Below the pieces are notes generated by a model. The model was not told where the DNA came from and did no database searches. It saw only the letters and a program-made list of their open reading frames with translations. A program made the translations under genes and the position numbers. A stretch of DNA of 64,000 nt, from positions 62,001-126,000 of the forward strand of contig NZ_JBMIRR010000028.1 of the NCBI RefSeq assembly GCF_049195245.1, written 5' to 3'. Within the stretch, counting starts at the first letter, position 1; each line of letters starts with the position of its first letter. The DNA is from Arenimonas sp049195245 (GTDB lineage Bacteria; Pseudomonadota; Gammaproteobacteria; Xanthomonadales; Xanthomonadaceae). Below are positions 49,786-58,024 of this stretch, in pieces.

Positions 49786-50927
49786 CCACCGTCGGCATCC
49801 TCGGAGGCGGGCAGCTGGCCCGCATGCTCGCGCTCTCGGGCGCGCCGCTGGGCCTGCGCTTCCTGGTGCTCGACACCACGCCGGATGCCTGCGCCGCGCA
49901 GTTCGCGCCGCTGCTGCAGGCCGACTACCGCGACGAGACCGCGCTGGCACAGTTCGCCGACCGCGTGGACGTGGCCACCTTCGACTTCGAGAACGTGCCG
50001 GCCGAAAGCGCGCGCTGGCTGGCCGACCACGTGCCGGTCTTCCCCAGTCCTCGCGCCCTGGCCGTGGCGCAGGACCGGCTGGCGGAGAAGACCCTGTTCC
50101 GCGAGCTCGGCATTCCGGTGCCCGAGTTCGCGGCCATCGACAGCCGCGCTTCGCTGGACGAAGCGCTGGCGCGCATCGGCACGCCCTGCATTCTCAAGAC
50201 CCGCCGCCTGGGCTACGACGGCAAGGGCCAGTTCCGCCTGCGCTCGGCCGACGATGCCGGCGCCGCCTGGGACGCGCTCGGTGCGCAGGCCGATACGGTG
50301 GGCCTGATCCTGGAAGGCTTCGTCGCCTTCCAGCGCGAGCTGTCGGTGGTCGCGGTGCGCGGCCGAGATGGCGAACTGCGCGCCTGGCCGCTGACCGAGA
50401 ACTGGCATGAGTCGGGCATCCTCTCGGCCAGCCTGGCGCCGGCGGCGGTGGACGAAGCGCTGCAGGCCCAGGCGCTGGCCGCCGCGCGCAAGGTGGCCGA
50501 GGCCCTGGACTACGTCGGCGTGTTCGCGCTCGAACTGTTCCTGCGCGACGGCGTGCTGCTGGCCAACGAGATGGCGCCGCGCGTGCACAATTCCGGGCAC
50601 TGGACCATCGAGGGTGCACGCACCTCGCAGTTCCAGAACCACCTGCGCGCCGTGCTGGGCCTGCCGCTGGGCGATACCCGCGCGGTGGGCCACAGCGCCA
50701 TGCTCAACTGGATCGGCACCCTGCCGACTCCGCTGCCGGTGCTGTCCGAGGCCTGCGGGTACTGGCACGACTACGGCAAGTCCGCGCGCGAAGGCCGCAA
50801 GGTCGGCCATGCCACCCTGCGCGCCGAATCGCGCCAGGAGCTGGCATCGGCACTCGAACAGGTCGGTCTGGCGCTGGGCCGCGAAGCCCAGGTGGCGGCG
50901 GTGGTGGAACGACTTCGCGAAGCCTGA
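49782..50927 (+). CDS. purK: N5-carboxyaminoimidazole ribonucleotide synthase
   Basis: 381-aa ATP-grasp enzyme that makes N5-CAIR from AIR, ATP and bicarbonate, feeding PurE. It begins TVGILGGGQLARMLALSGAP. Later sequences are TFDFENVPAES, LKTRRLGYDGKGQFRLRS, NEMAPRVHNSGHWTIEGA and TSQFQNHLRAVLGLPLG. The start is a GTG overlapping the purE stop. Its own stop is 11 bases from the end of the convergent ABC ATPase gene. Confidence 0.96.
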   Translation: MTTVGILGGGQLARMLALSGAPLGLRFLVLDTTPDACAAQFAPLLQADYRDETALAQFADRVDVATFDFENVPAESARWLADHVPVFPSPRALAVAQDRLAEKTLFRELGIPVPEFAAIDSRASLDEALARIGTPCILKTRRLGYDGKGQFRLRSADDAGAAWDALGAQADTVGLILEGFVAFQRELSVVAVRGRDGELRAWPLTENWHESGILSASLAPAAVDEALQAQALAAARKVAEALDYVGVFALELFLRDGVLLANEMAPRVHNSGHWTIEGARTSQFQNHLRAVLGLPLGDTRAVGHSAMLNWIGTLPTPLPVLSEACGYWHDYGKSAREGRKVGHATLRAESRQELASALEQVGLALGREAQVAAVVERLREA

Positions 50928-50938
50928 GACGCGGGCGC

Positions 50939-51991
50939 CTAGGCCGGATCGGCCGCCGGAAAAACGACGACGTGGGCCAGGTCCGGACGCACGCGCACGC
51001 GCTGCCCCGGCGTGCGCTGCTGATGGCTGGGGAACAGCGCGCTGAGCGCGGTACCGTCGTCCAGCCGCAAGGTGTGCAGGCTTTCAGCGCCGCGGAACGC
51101 GACCGCGCTCACCTCGGCCTCGATGCCGCCGGTGTCGGTCGGCACCAGATCGTCGGGACGCAGCAGCACGCGCACGTCGCTGCCGATCGCCCAGGGCAGG
51201 CCGGCGATCACGTCCAGCTCGCCGAGCGCGGTGGCCACGCGGTTGCCCGCGATCACGCGCGCCGGCAGGAAGCGGCCGTCGCCGACGAACGAGGCCACGA
51301 AGGGCGTGGCCGGCCGATGGTAGAGCTCGAAGCCCGGGGCCCACTGCAGCAGGCGGCCGGCCTGCATCACGCCCACGGTGTCGGCGAAGGCGAAGGCTTC
51401 CTCCTGGTCGTGGGTGACCAGCAGGGCGGCAATGCCCAGCCGCTTGAGCAGCGCGCGCAGGTCGTCGCGCAGGCGGCCGCGCAGGTCCGCGTCCAGGCTG
51501 GAGAAGGGCTCGTCGAGCAGCAGCAGGTCGGGCCGCGGGGCCAGCGACCGCGCCAGCGCCACGCGCTGCTGCTGGCCGCCGGAGAGTTCGTGAGGGTAAC
51601 GGGAGGCCAGCGATTCCAGCCCGAGCAGGGCCAGGGTTTCCAGCGATCGCGGGCCGCGGGTCGCGGTGTCGAGGCGGTGCAGGCCGAAGGCCACGTTGTC
51701 GGCCACCGTCATGTGCGGAAACAGCGCCAGGTCCTGGAACACGAAGCCCAGGCCCCGCTTTTCCGGCGGCAGGGGCCGGGCGTCCACGCCCCGGAGCTGC
51801 AGCGTGCCGGCCGTGGGCTCGTGGAAGCCCGCGATGGCGCGCAGCAGGGTGGTTTTGCCGCAGCCGCTGGGGCCGAGCAGGCAGCCCAGTTCGCCGGGCT
51901 GCAGCGCCAGGCCCACGTCGATCACCGCGGCCTGTCCTGCGTAGGCGCAGGACAGGCCCTGGATCGCGAGCAGGGGCCCGTTGGGGTGCAT
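50939..51991 (-). CDS. ABC transporter ATPase, iron/FbpC-like, without its permease
   Basis: 350-aa ATPase with GPSGCGKT (40-47), signature LSGGQ (136-140), Walker B LLLLDEP, and a C-terminal TOBE-like domain with RPDDLVPT. The overall layout (short N-terminus, FVGDGRFLPARV in the TOBE region) is closest to FbpC-type Fe3+ or related importers. No permease or binding protein is nearby, so it must pair with products encoded elsewhere. It starts on the last base of sodB (TGATG overlap), which ties it to an iron enzyme. Confidence 0.8.
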   Translation of the reverse strand: MHPNGPLLAIQGLSCAYAGQAAVIDVGLALQPGELGCLLGPSGCGKTTLLRAIAGFHEPTAGTLQLRGVDARPLPPEKRGLGFVFQDLALFPHMTVADNVAFGLHRLDTATRGPRSLETLALLGLESLASRYPHELSGGQQQRVALARSLAPRPDLLLLDEPFSSLDADLRGRLRDDLRALLKRLGIAALLVTHDQEEAFAFADTVGVMQAGRLLQWAPGFELYHRPATPFVASFVGDGRFLPARVIAGNRVATALGELDVIAGLPWAIGSDVRVLLRPDDLVPTDTGGIEAEVSAVAFRGAESLHTLRLDDGTALSALFPSHQQRTPGQRVRVRPDLAHVVVFPAADPA

Positions 51992-52569
51992 CAGGCCATC
52001 TGGCTGGCGACGAAGTCCCAGTTCACCAGGTTCCAGAAGGCTTCCACGTACTTCGGGCGCGCGTTGCGGTAGTCGATGTAGTAGGCGTGCTCCCAGACGT
52101 CGCAGGTGAGCAGGGCCTTGTCGGTGCCGGTGAGCGGGGTGGCCGCGTTCGGGGTGCTGACCAGGGCCAGGGAGCCGTCCGGACGCTGCACCAGCCAGCC
52201 CCAGCCCGAGCCGAAGGTGGTGATGGCGGTCTGAGAGAACTGCTCCTTGAACGCCGCGAAGGAACCGAAGGACTTGGTGATCGCCTCGGCCAGCTTGCCG
52301 GTCGGCTCGCCGCCGCCCTTGGGCTTGAGGCAGTTCCAGTAGAAGGTGTGGTTCCAGACCTGGGCGGCGTTGTTGAACATGCCCCCCTGCGACTTGCGGA
52401 TGATGGTCTCGAGGTCCATGTCGGCGAACTCGGTGCCTTCGATCTGCTTGTTGAGGTTGGTGACGTAGGTCTGGTGGTGCTTGCCGTAGTGGAAATCGAT
52501 GGTCTCGGCCGAGATGTGCGGCTCGAGGGCGGCGCGGTCGTAGGGCAGGGCGGGCAGTTCGATGGCCAT
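51991..52569 (-). CDS. sodB: Iron superoxide dismutase
   Basis: 192-aa Fe/Mn-type SOD in the cytosol that removes superoxide. Metal ligands are His27 (FHYGKHHQ), His74 (NHTFYW), Asp157 and His161 (DVWEHAYY). NNAAQVWNH with Gln70 is the pattern of the iron form. The gene is divergent from grxD. It precedes the iron-type ABC ATPase with a one-base overlap. Confidence 0.95.
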   Translation of the reverse strand: MAIELPALPYDRAALEPHISAETIDFHYGKHHQTYVTNLNKQIEGTEFADMDLETIIRKSQGGMFNNAAQVWNHTFYWNCLKPKGGGEPTGKLAEAITKSFGSFAAFKEQFSQTAITTFGSGWGWLVQRPDGSLALVSTPNAATPLTGTDKALLTCDVWEHAYYIDYRNARPKYVEAFWNLVNWDFVASQMA

Positions 52570-52621
52570 GGGGGATCTCCGGTTGCTAGGGGCTGGGCGC
52601 CGTCGGGCGGCGCGTTGGCCG

Positions 52622-52627
52622 TATAAT
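52622..52627 (+). promoter_or_regulatory. Candidate -10 box of grxD
   Basis: A perfect TATAAT lies 52 bases before the grxD ATG in the gap divergent from sodB. No convincing -35 at the usual distance. Confidence 0.5.
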
Positions 52628-52679
52628 TCTAGCCCTATCGCGCGCCCGCCTCCGGGACGCGCCCTGAACGGAGTTTTCC

Positions 52680-53003
52680 ATGAACGTCCTGGACCGCATC
52701 AAGGCCGAGGTCGAAGGCCACCCGATCGTGCTTTTCATGAAGGGCACGCCGCAGTTCCCGATGTGCGGCTTCTCCAGCCGCTCGGTGCAGGCGCTGAAGA
52801 ACGCCGGCGCCGCGGGCTTCCACAGCATCAACGTGCTCGAGGACCCGGAGATCCGCGCGAACCTTCCGCGCTACTCCGACTGGCCGACCTTCCCGCAGCT
52901 CTTCATCAACGGCGAGCTGATCGGTGGCTGCGACATCACCGTCGAGCTGCTCGACAGCGGCGAGCTGGCGCGCATGGTCGCCGAGGCCCAGAAGGCCGCA
53001 TGA
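52680..53003 (+). CDS. grxD: Monothiol glutaredoxin, Grx4 family
   Basis: 107-aa glutaredoxin with the monothiol site CGFS (Cys29) and TFPQLFINGELIGGCDI for glutathione. Such proteins carry [2Fe-2S] clusters between iron-sulfur assembly partners. The start MNVLDRIKAEVEGHPIVLFM is standard. It overlaps the SDR gene by four bases (ATGA) and is divergent from sodB, an iron enzyme, which fits an iron-linked neighbourhood. Confidence 0.96.
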   Translation: MNVLDRIKAEVEGHPIVLFMKGTPQFPMCGFSSRSVQALKNAGAAGFHSINVLEDPEIRANLPRYSDWPTFPQLFINGELIGGCDITVELLDSGELARMVAEAQKAA

Positions 53004-53758
53004 ACCCGGCGGCGTCGGCGCTGCCGGCGGTTCCGGCCGATGCCCTGGCCGGACGCACGGTGCTGGTCACCGGGGCACACGGTGGCCTCGGCGCGGAGGC
53101 CGCCAAGGCCTGCGCGCGCGCGGGCGCCACGGTGGTGCTGCTGGGCCGCCGCGTGCCCAAGCTCAACCGCGTCTATGACGCCGTGAAGGCGCTCGGCCCC
53201 GAGCCCGCGCTGTATCCGCTGGACCTGGCCGGCGCCGATCCGGCCGACTATGCCGAGCTGGCGGCCAAGGTCGCCGCCGAGCTGGGTGGCCTGCACGGCC
53301 TGCTGCACTGCGCCGCCGAGTTCAACGGGCTGGCGCCGCTGGAGGCCACCGCGCCCGAGGCCTTCGTGCGCAACCTGCACGTGAATCTCACCGCGCCCTG
53401 GCTGCTGACCCAGGCCTGCCTGCCCTGGCTGCGCAAGGCGGCCGACAGCGCGGTGGTGTTCGTCACCGACGAGCCGGCGCGGGTCGGCAAGGCCTACTGG
53501 GGTGCCTACGGGCTATCGAAGCTCGCGCTGGGACATCTGGTGGCGCAGCTCAGCGCCGAGACCGACCAGACCGCCGTGCGGGTGTCGGGCCTGGAGCCCG
53601 GCCCGATGCGCACCGACCTGCGCGCCCGCGCCTACGCCGACGAGGCCCAGCTGCGCGTCCCGGGCCCGGCCAGCTACGCGCCGGCCTGCGTGCACCTGCT
53701 GTCCGCCGCCGGTCGCGACCTGCGCGGCCAGGTCTGGGCGCCCCGGGTGCCGGCATGA
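53000..53758 (+). CDS. Short-chain dehydrogenase, YciK-like
   Basis: 252-aa SDR with the nucleotide loop VTGAHGGLGAEAA and Tyr170 and Lys174 in WGAYGLSK. The C-terminal part, SGLEPGPMRTDLRARAY, resembles YciK. The catalytic Ser of the family, which should lie 13 residues before Tyr, is replaced by Asp157 (FVTDEPARVGKAYWG). That would weaken normal SDR catalysis, so the enzyme may act on a special substrate or be inactive. It sits in a tight three-gene run with grxD and the MarC gene. Confidence 0.82.
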   Translation: MNPAASALPAVPADALAGRTVLVTGAHGGLGAEAAKACARAGATVVLLGRRVPKLNRVYDAVKALGPEPALYPLDLAGADPADYAELAAKVAAELGGLHGLLHCAAEFNGLAPLEATAPEAFVRNLHVNLTAPWLLTQACLPWLRKAADSAVVFVTDEPARVGKAYWGAYGLSKLALGHLVAQLSAETDQTAVRVSGLEPGPMRTDLRARAYADEAQLRVPGPASYAPACVHLLSAAGRDLRGQVWAPRVPA

Positions 53759-54354
53759 CCACGCTCTCGGCCGCCCTGCTGCTGTTCCTGATCCTGGACC
53801 CGCTGGGCAACATCCCGGTGTTCCTGGGCCTGCTCAAGCCCTTGGCCCCGGACCGGCGCCGGATCGTGCTGGTGCGCGAGCTGCTGATCGCGCTGGGCGT
53901 GCTGCTGGCCTTCATGTGGGGCGGCAAGTACGTGCTCGAGGCCATGCACCTGCGCCAGGAGTCGGTGTCCATCGCCGGCGGCATCGTGCTGTTCCTGATC
54001 GGCCTGAAGATGATCTTCCCCAGCGCGGAGGGCATGTTCGGCGAGGTGCCCGACGGCGAGCCCTTCATCGTGCCCATGGCCATTCCCCTGGTCGCGGGTC
54101 CGTCGGGCATGGCCGCGGTGATGCTGCTGGCCAGCCAGGAACCCGACCGCATGGGCGACTGGACCCTGGCCCTGGTGCTGGCCTGGGCCGGCACCGCGGC
54201 CCTGCTGTTCTCTGCCACCTACCTCTACCGGATGCTCGGCATGCGGGTGCTGGTGGCGGTGGAGCGGCTCATGGGCATGCTTTTGGTGGCCATTTCGGTG
54301 CAGATGCTGCTCGATGGCGTCGCCACCTACCTGCGGGCGGCCCCCGGCGCCTGA
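53755..54354 (+). CDS. MarC-family membrane protein
   Basis: 199-aa protein with about six helices. Family sequences are FLILDPLGNIPVFLGLLKPL, GIVLFLIGLKMIFP and MAIPLVAGPSGMAAVMLLAS. The transported substrate of MarC proteins is not established. Despite the family name it has no proven part in multiple antibiotic resistance. It overlaps the SDR gene by four bases (ATGA). A 232-base gap to the Oar-like gene follows. Confidence 0.88.
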   Translation: MTTLSAALLLFLILDPLGNIPVFLGLLKPLAPDRRRIVLVRELLIALGVLLAFMWGGKYVLEAMHLRQESVSIAGGIVLFLIGLKMIFPSAEGMFGEVPDGEPFIVPMAIPLVAGPSGMAAVMLLASQEPDRMGDWTLALVLAWAGTAALLFSATYLYRMLGMRVLVAVERLMGMLLVAISVQMLLDGVATYLRAAPGA

Positions 54355-54419
54355 GCCGGCGCCCGCGCCCGGCAGCCAGCGGCCCGTGGGGTGACGCCCG
54401 TCCCGATCCTGTCACCTGA

Positions 54420-54449
54420 ATGACATGTGACCGGGGTACCGTGTTAAAC
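54420..54449 (+). promoter_or_regulatory. Candidate promoter of the Oar-like receptor gene
   Basis: ATGACA at 54420-54425 and TTAAAC at 54444-54449 are 18 bases apart. A TGTCA-CCTGAA-TGACA dyad (about 54410-54425) overlaps the -35 and could be a repressor site. The leader to the ATG at 54587 is about 130 bases and includes no other gene. Confidence 0.4.
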
Positions 54450-54586
54450 TCTTGTTATTGCCGGGGAACGCAGGGGACACCCTTCCTGGGCAAGTCATCA
54501 AGGACTAGCCACGCCTGGCCCGTCAGGCACAGCGGCGGGACGCCGCGACTCTCTTTCTATAGCCACTAAAATCAGGGTTAACCACC

Positions 54587-57500
54587 ATGACCAATCGCAA
54601 CCGGGTTCGGCTCTCGCAGCTCTCCCTCGGCCTCGCCATCGCCCTTGCGGCGGCGCCGGCCTTCGCCCAGAACACCACCGCCGCCGTCGGCGGCCGCATC
54701 GTCAGCGGCGATTCGCAGCCGGTTGCCGGCGCGCAGGTGACCATCGTGCACGCCCCGTCGGGCACCGTCAGCAACGCCACCACCGGCGCTGACGGCCGCT
54801 ACTCCGCGCGCGGCCTGCGCGTCGGCGGCCCGTACACGATCACCATCGTCAAGGACGGCGTGACCGAGACCCGCGAAGGCGTGTACCTGCAGCTGGCCGA
54901 GACCACCGCGGTCGACGCCACCCTGGGCCAGGGCGACACCACCACGCTGGACGTGGTCGAAGTCACCGGCACCGCGATCCAGTCCGAAGTGTTCAGCGCC
55001 AGCAACATGGGCGCGACCACGGCCGTGAACCGCGAGCAGCTGGACGCGTTCGCGTCCATCCAGCGCAACCTGCAGGACTACGCCCGCCTCGACCCGCGCC
55101 TGTCGCAGACCGACAAGGAGCGCGGCGAGATCTCGCTGGGCGGCCAGAACAGCCGCTTCAACTCGATCACCATCGACGGCGTGAACACCAGCGACACCTT
55201 CGGCCTGGAAGCCAACAACCTGCCGACGGCGAAGCAGCCGATTTCGATCGACACCATCGAGTCGGTGCAGATCAACGTCTCCAACTACGACGTGACCCAG
55301 ACCGGCTACACCGGCGCCAACATCAACGCCGTCACCAAGTCGGGCACCAACGAGTTCTCCGGCACCCTGACCTACGTGTACCGCGACGACCGCCTGGCCG
55401 GCGACCGTCTCAACACCACCAGCGGCGAATACTTCGACTCCCCGGAGTTCGAGGAAGAGACCAAGGGCATCACCTTCGGTGGCCCGCTGATCAAGGACCG
55501 CCTGTTCTTCTTCGCGGCCTATGAAGAGTTCACCAGCTCGCGCCTGGCGCCCGAGTTCGGCCCGATCGGCAGCGAGTTCACCAACGTCGGCATCACCCAG
55601 GCGCAGATCGACCAGACCATTGCCATCGCCAACGGTTACGGCATGGACGTCGGCACGCAGGAATTCCCCACCGACGCCGAACTGAGCGTCGAGGACTCGC
55701 TGCTCAAGCTCGACTGGAACATCACCGACGCGCACCGCATGAGCCTGCGCTACAACAAGACCGAGCAGTCCGAGCCGATCTACTACGGCTTCGGCATCCG
55801 CAGCCTGTCGCTGTCCTCGCACTGGACCACGCAGGAGAAGGTGTTCGAGAGCCTGGTCGGCCAGCTGTTCAGCGACTGGTCCGAGAACTTCTCGACCGAG
55901 CTCAAGATCGCGCGCCGCACTTACGACAGCGTGTTCAACAACAACTCCGACCTGCCGACCGTGTCGGTGCAGTTCACCGACCCGACGCCGCCGGGTGTGC
56001 CCAGCGGCACCCGCACGCTGCTGATGGGTACCGAGAACAGCCGTCACTTCAACCAGCTCAACACCGAGACGACCAGTGCCTACTTCGCCGGCAACCTGTT
56101 CATCGGTGACCATGAGCTGAAGTTCGGCATGGACTACGACGACAACGAGATCTTCAACGCCTTCCTGCAGAACACCAAGGGCAACTACGTGTTCTCCTGC
56201 CTGTTGGCCTCGCAGTGCGCCAACAGCTTCCAGGCCGGTCGCCCGTTCACCTACACCTCGCAGCAGCCGCGCGCCGGCCTGACCCTGCAGGACGGTGCCG
56301 CGCAGTGGTCCAACCAGAACATCGGCCTGTTCATCCAGGACACCTGGTCGGTCAACTACAACCTGACCCTGATGGCCGGCATCCGCCTGGATACGCCGAA
56401 CATCGACGAAGAGCCGCTGTTCAACGCCGCCGCCAACGCCGCCACCATCGCCCGCACCAGCACCTTCGGTCGCCAGACCGGCGGTTTCGGCTATGACAAC
56501 AGCGTCACCATCGACGGCAAGGAGCTGATCCAGCCGCGCTTCGGCTTCAACTACACCTTCGATAGCGAGCGCCCGACCCAGCTGCGCGGTGGCTTCGGCC
56601 TGTTCCAGGGCGCGGCGGCCAACGTCTGGCTGTCCAACCCGTACTCCAACACGGGCCTGGCCACCCAGGTGTTCTCCTGCGGCGGTTCTTCGCCGGCCTG
56701 CCCCCTGGGCTCGATCTTCAGTGGCGATCCGGACAACCAGCCTCGCCCCGTGGGCAGCCAGCCGGCCGCCAACGTCGACATCATCGATCCGGACCTGGAG
56801 CAGCCGGCCATCTGGAAGGCCAACCTCGCGTTCGAGCATGAGCTGCCGTTCTGGGGCCTGGTCGCGTCCGCCGAGCTGCTGCTGACCAAGACCGAAACCG
56901 GCATCTTCTACGAGCACCTGAACCTGGGCCAGGCCACCCGCATCGGTCCGGACGGCCGCGAGCTGTACTGGAACGCCAACGGTTACAACCCGGCCAACTG
57001 GAACGCCGCTGGCCAGGGCACCGGCACCACGTCGCGCGCCAGCAGCAACTCGTCCTTCGGCAACGTGATCCTGGCCCGCCCGAGCGACAAGGGCCACGGC
57101 GAGATGCTGACGGTGAGCCTGTCCAAGCCCATGTCCAACGACTGGGCCTGGAGCCTGGCCTACACCTACGCCGACGCCACCGACGTCAGCCCGCTGACCT
57201 CGTCCACGTCGAACTCGAACTGGAACGGCCGCATGATCTTCAACCCGAACGAGGAAGTGGAGGCCACCTCCAACTACCTCGTGAAGGACCGCTTCTCGGG
57301 TGCGCTGCAGTGGCGCCGCAACTTCTTCGGCGACTACAAGACCGAATTCGCGGTGTTCTACGAAGGCCGTCGCGGCAAGCCGTACAGCTGGACCTACATC
57401 AACGACTTCAACGGCGACGGCATCGCCGGAAACGACCTGATGTACATCCCGAACCCGGGCGAGGTCTCGTTCCGCGACCGCAACGGCAACGGCACCGGTG

Positions 57501-57886
57501 ACGAAGAGGCCGCGTTCTGGGCCATCATCAACGCCAACCCGGAGCTGCGCGGCAACGTCGGCCAGGTGGTGGACCGCAACAACAGCTACAACCCCTGGAT
57601 CAACTCGTTCGACGTGCGCATCAGCCAGGAACTGCCGGGCTTCTTCAAGGGCAACAAGACCGTCATCGCCCTGGACATCCTCAACGTCGGCAACCTGCTG
57701 AACAAGGACTGGGGGCAGATCAACGAGATCGGCTTCCCCTCCAACCGCAGCTTCGTCTGGTACAACGGCCTGGATGCCCAGGGTCGCTACGTGTACAACG
57801 TCGGCGGCGTCGAGGATCCGGTCAACCGCCAGGCCCGCGGCGAGTCCTCCTGGGCTGCCCAGCTGACCCTGCGCTACGAGTTCTGA
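54587..57886 (+). CDS. Oar-like TonB-dependent outer-membrane receptor
   Basis: 1099-aa protein with a signal peptide (to AFAQ, about residue 28), a carboxypeptidase-regulatory-like domain (about 30-110, GGRIVSGDSQPVAGAQVTIV), a plug domain (ISLGGQNSRFNSITIDGVNT, GYTGANINAVTKSGTNEFSG), and a C-terminal beta barrel that ends in Phe (LTLRYEF). The architecture is that of Oar/OmpA-related TonB receptors known from Xanthomonadaceae and myxobacteria. The ligand is unknown. It is framed by a candidate promoter and a strong terminator, so it is a single-gene unit. Confidence 0.9.
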   Translation: MTNRNRVRLSQLSLGLAIALAAAPAFAQNTTAAVGGRIVSGDSQPVAGAQVTIVHAPSGTVSNATTGADGRYSARGLRVGGPYTITIVKDGVTETREGVYLQLAETTAVDATLGQGDTTTLDVVEVTGTAIQSEVFSASNMGATTAVNREQLDAFASIQRNLQDYARLDPRLSQTDKERGEISLGGQNSRFNSITIDGVNTSDTFGLEANNLPTAKQPISIDTIESVQINVSNYDVTQTGYTGANINAVTKSGTNEFSGTLTYVYRDDRLAGDRLNTTSGEYFDSPEFEEETKGITFGGPLIKDRLFFFAAYEEFTSSRLAPEFGPIGSEFTNVGITQAQIDQTIAIANGYGMDVGTQEFPTDAELSVEDSLLKLDWNITDAHRMSLRYNKTEQSEPIYYGFGIRSLSLSSHWTTQEKVFESLVGQLFSDWSENFSTELKIARRTYDSVFNNNSDLPTVSVQFTDPTPPGVPSGTRTLLMGTENSRHFNQLNTETTSAYFAGNLFIGDHELKFGMDYDDNEIFNAFLQNTKGNYVFSCLLASQCANSFQAGRPFTYTSQQPRAGLTLQDGAAQWSNQNIGLFIQDTWSVNYNLTLMAGIRLDTPNIDEEPLFNAAANAATIARTSTFGRQTGGFGYDNSVTIDGKELIQPRFGFNYTFDSERPTQLRGGFGLFQGAAANVWLSNPYSNTGLATQVFSCGGSSPACPLGSIFSGDPDNQPRPVGSQPAANVDIIDPDLEQPAIWKANLAFEHELPFWGLVASAELLLTKTETGIFYEHLNLGQATRIGPDGRELYWNANGYNPANWNAAGQGTGTTSRASSNSSFGNVILARPSDKGHGEMLTVSLSKPMSNDWAWSLAYTYADATDVSPLTSSTSNSNWNGRMIFNPNEEVEATSNYLVKDRFSGALQWRRNFFGDYKTEFAVFYEGRRGKPYSWTYINDFNGDGIAGNDLMYIPNPGEVSFRDRNGNGTGDEEAAFWAIINANPELRGNVGQVVDRNNSYNPWINSFDVRISQELPGFFKGNKTVIALDILNVGNLLNKDWGQINEIGFPSNRSFVWYNGLDAQGRYVYNVGGVEDPVNRQARGESSWAAQLTLRYEF

Positions 57887-57908
57887 TAGCGCGGCACTGA
57901 GAAACAGG

Positions 57909-57942
57909 ACGGCCGGCGGGAAACCGCCGGCCGTTTTCTTTT
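57909..57942 (+). terminator. Intrinsic terminator after the Oar-like gene
   Basis: The 11-bp stem ACGGCCGGCGG (57909-57919) pairs with CCGCCGGCCGT (57924-57934) around GAAA and is followed by TTTCTTTT. It is 22 bases after the stop codon and 80 bases before ppnN. Confidence 0.92.
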
Positions 57943-58024
57943 GGCGACGTCCGGGATAGGGCGGTGCGCCCGGCCGGTGGTAGAGTCCCCGGTCCAACGA
58001 CAAGACGACAGCAAAGAGCAACCG

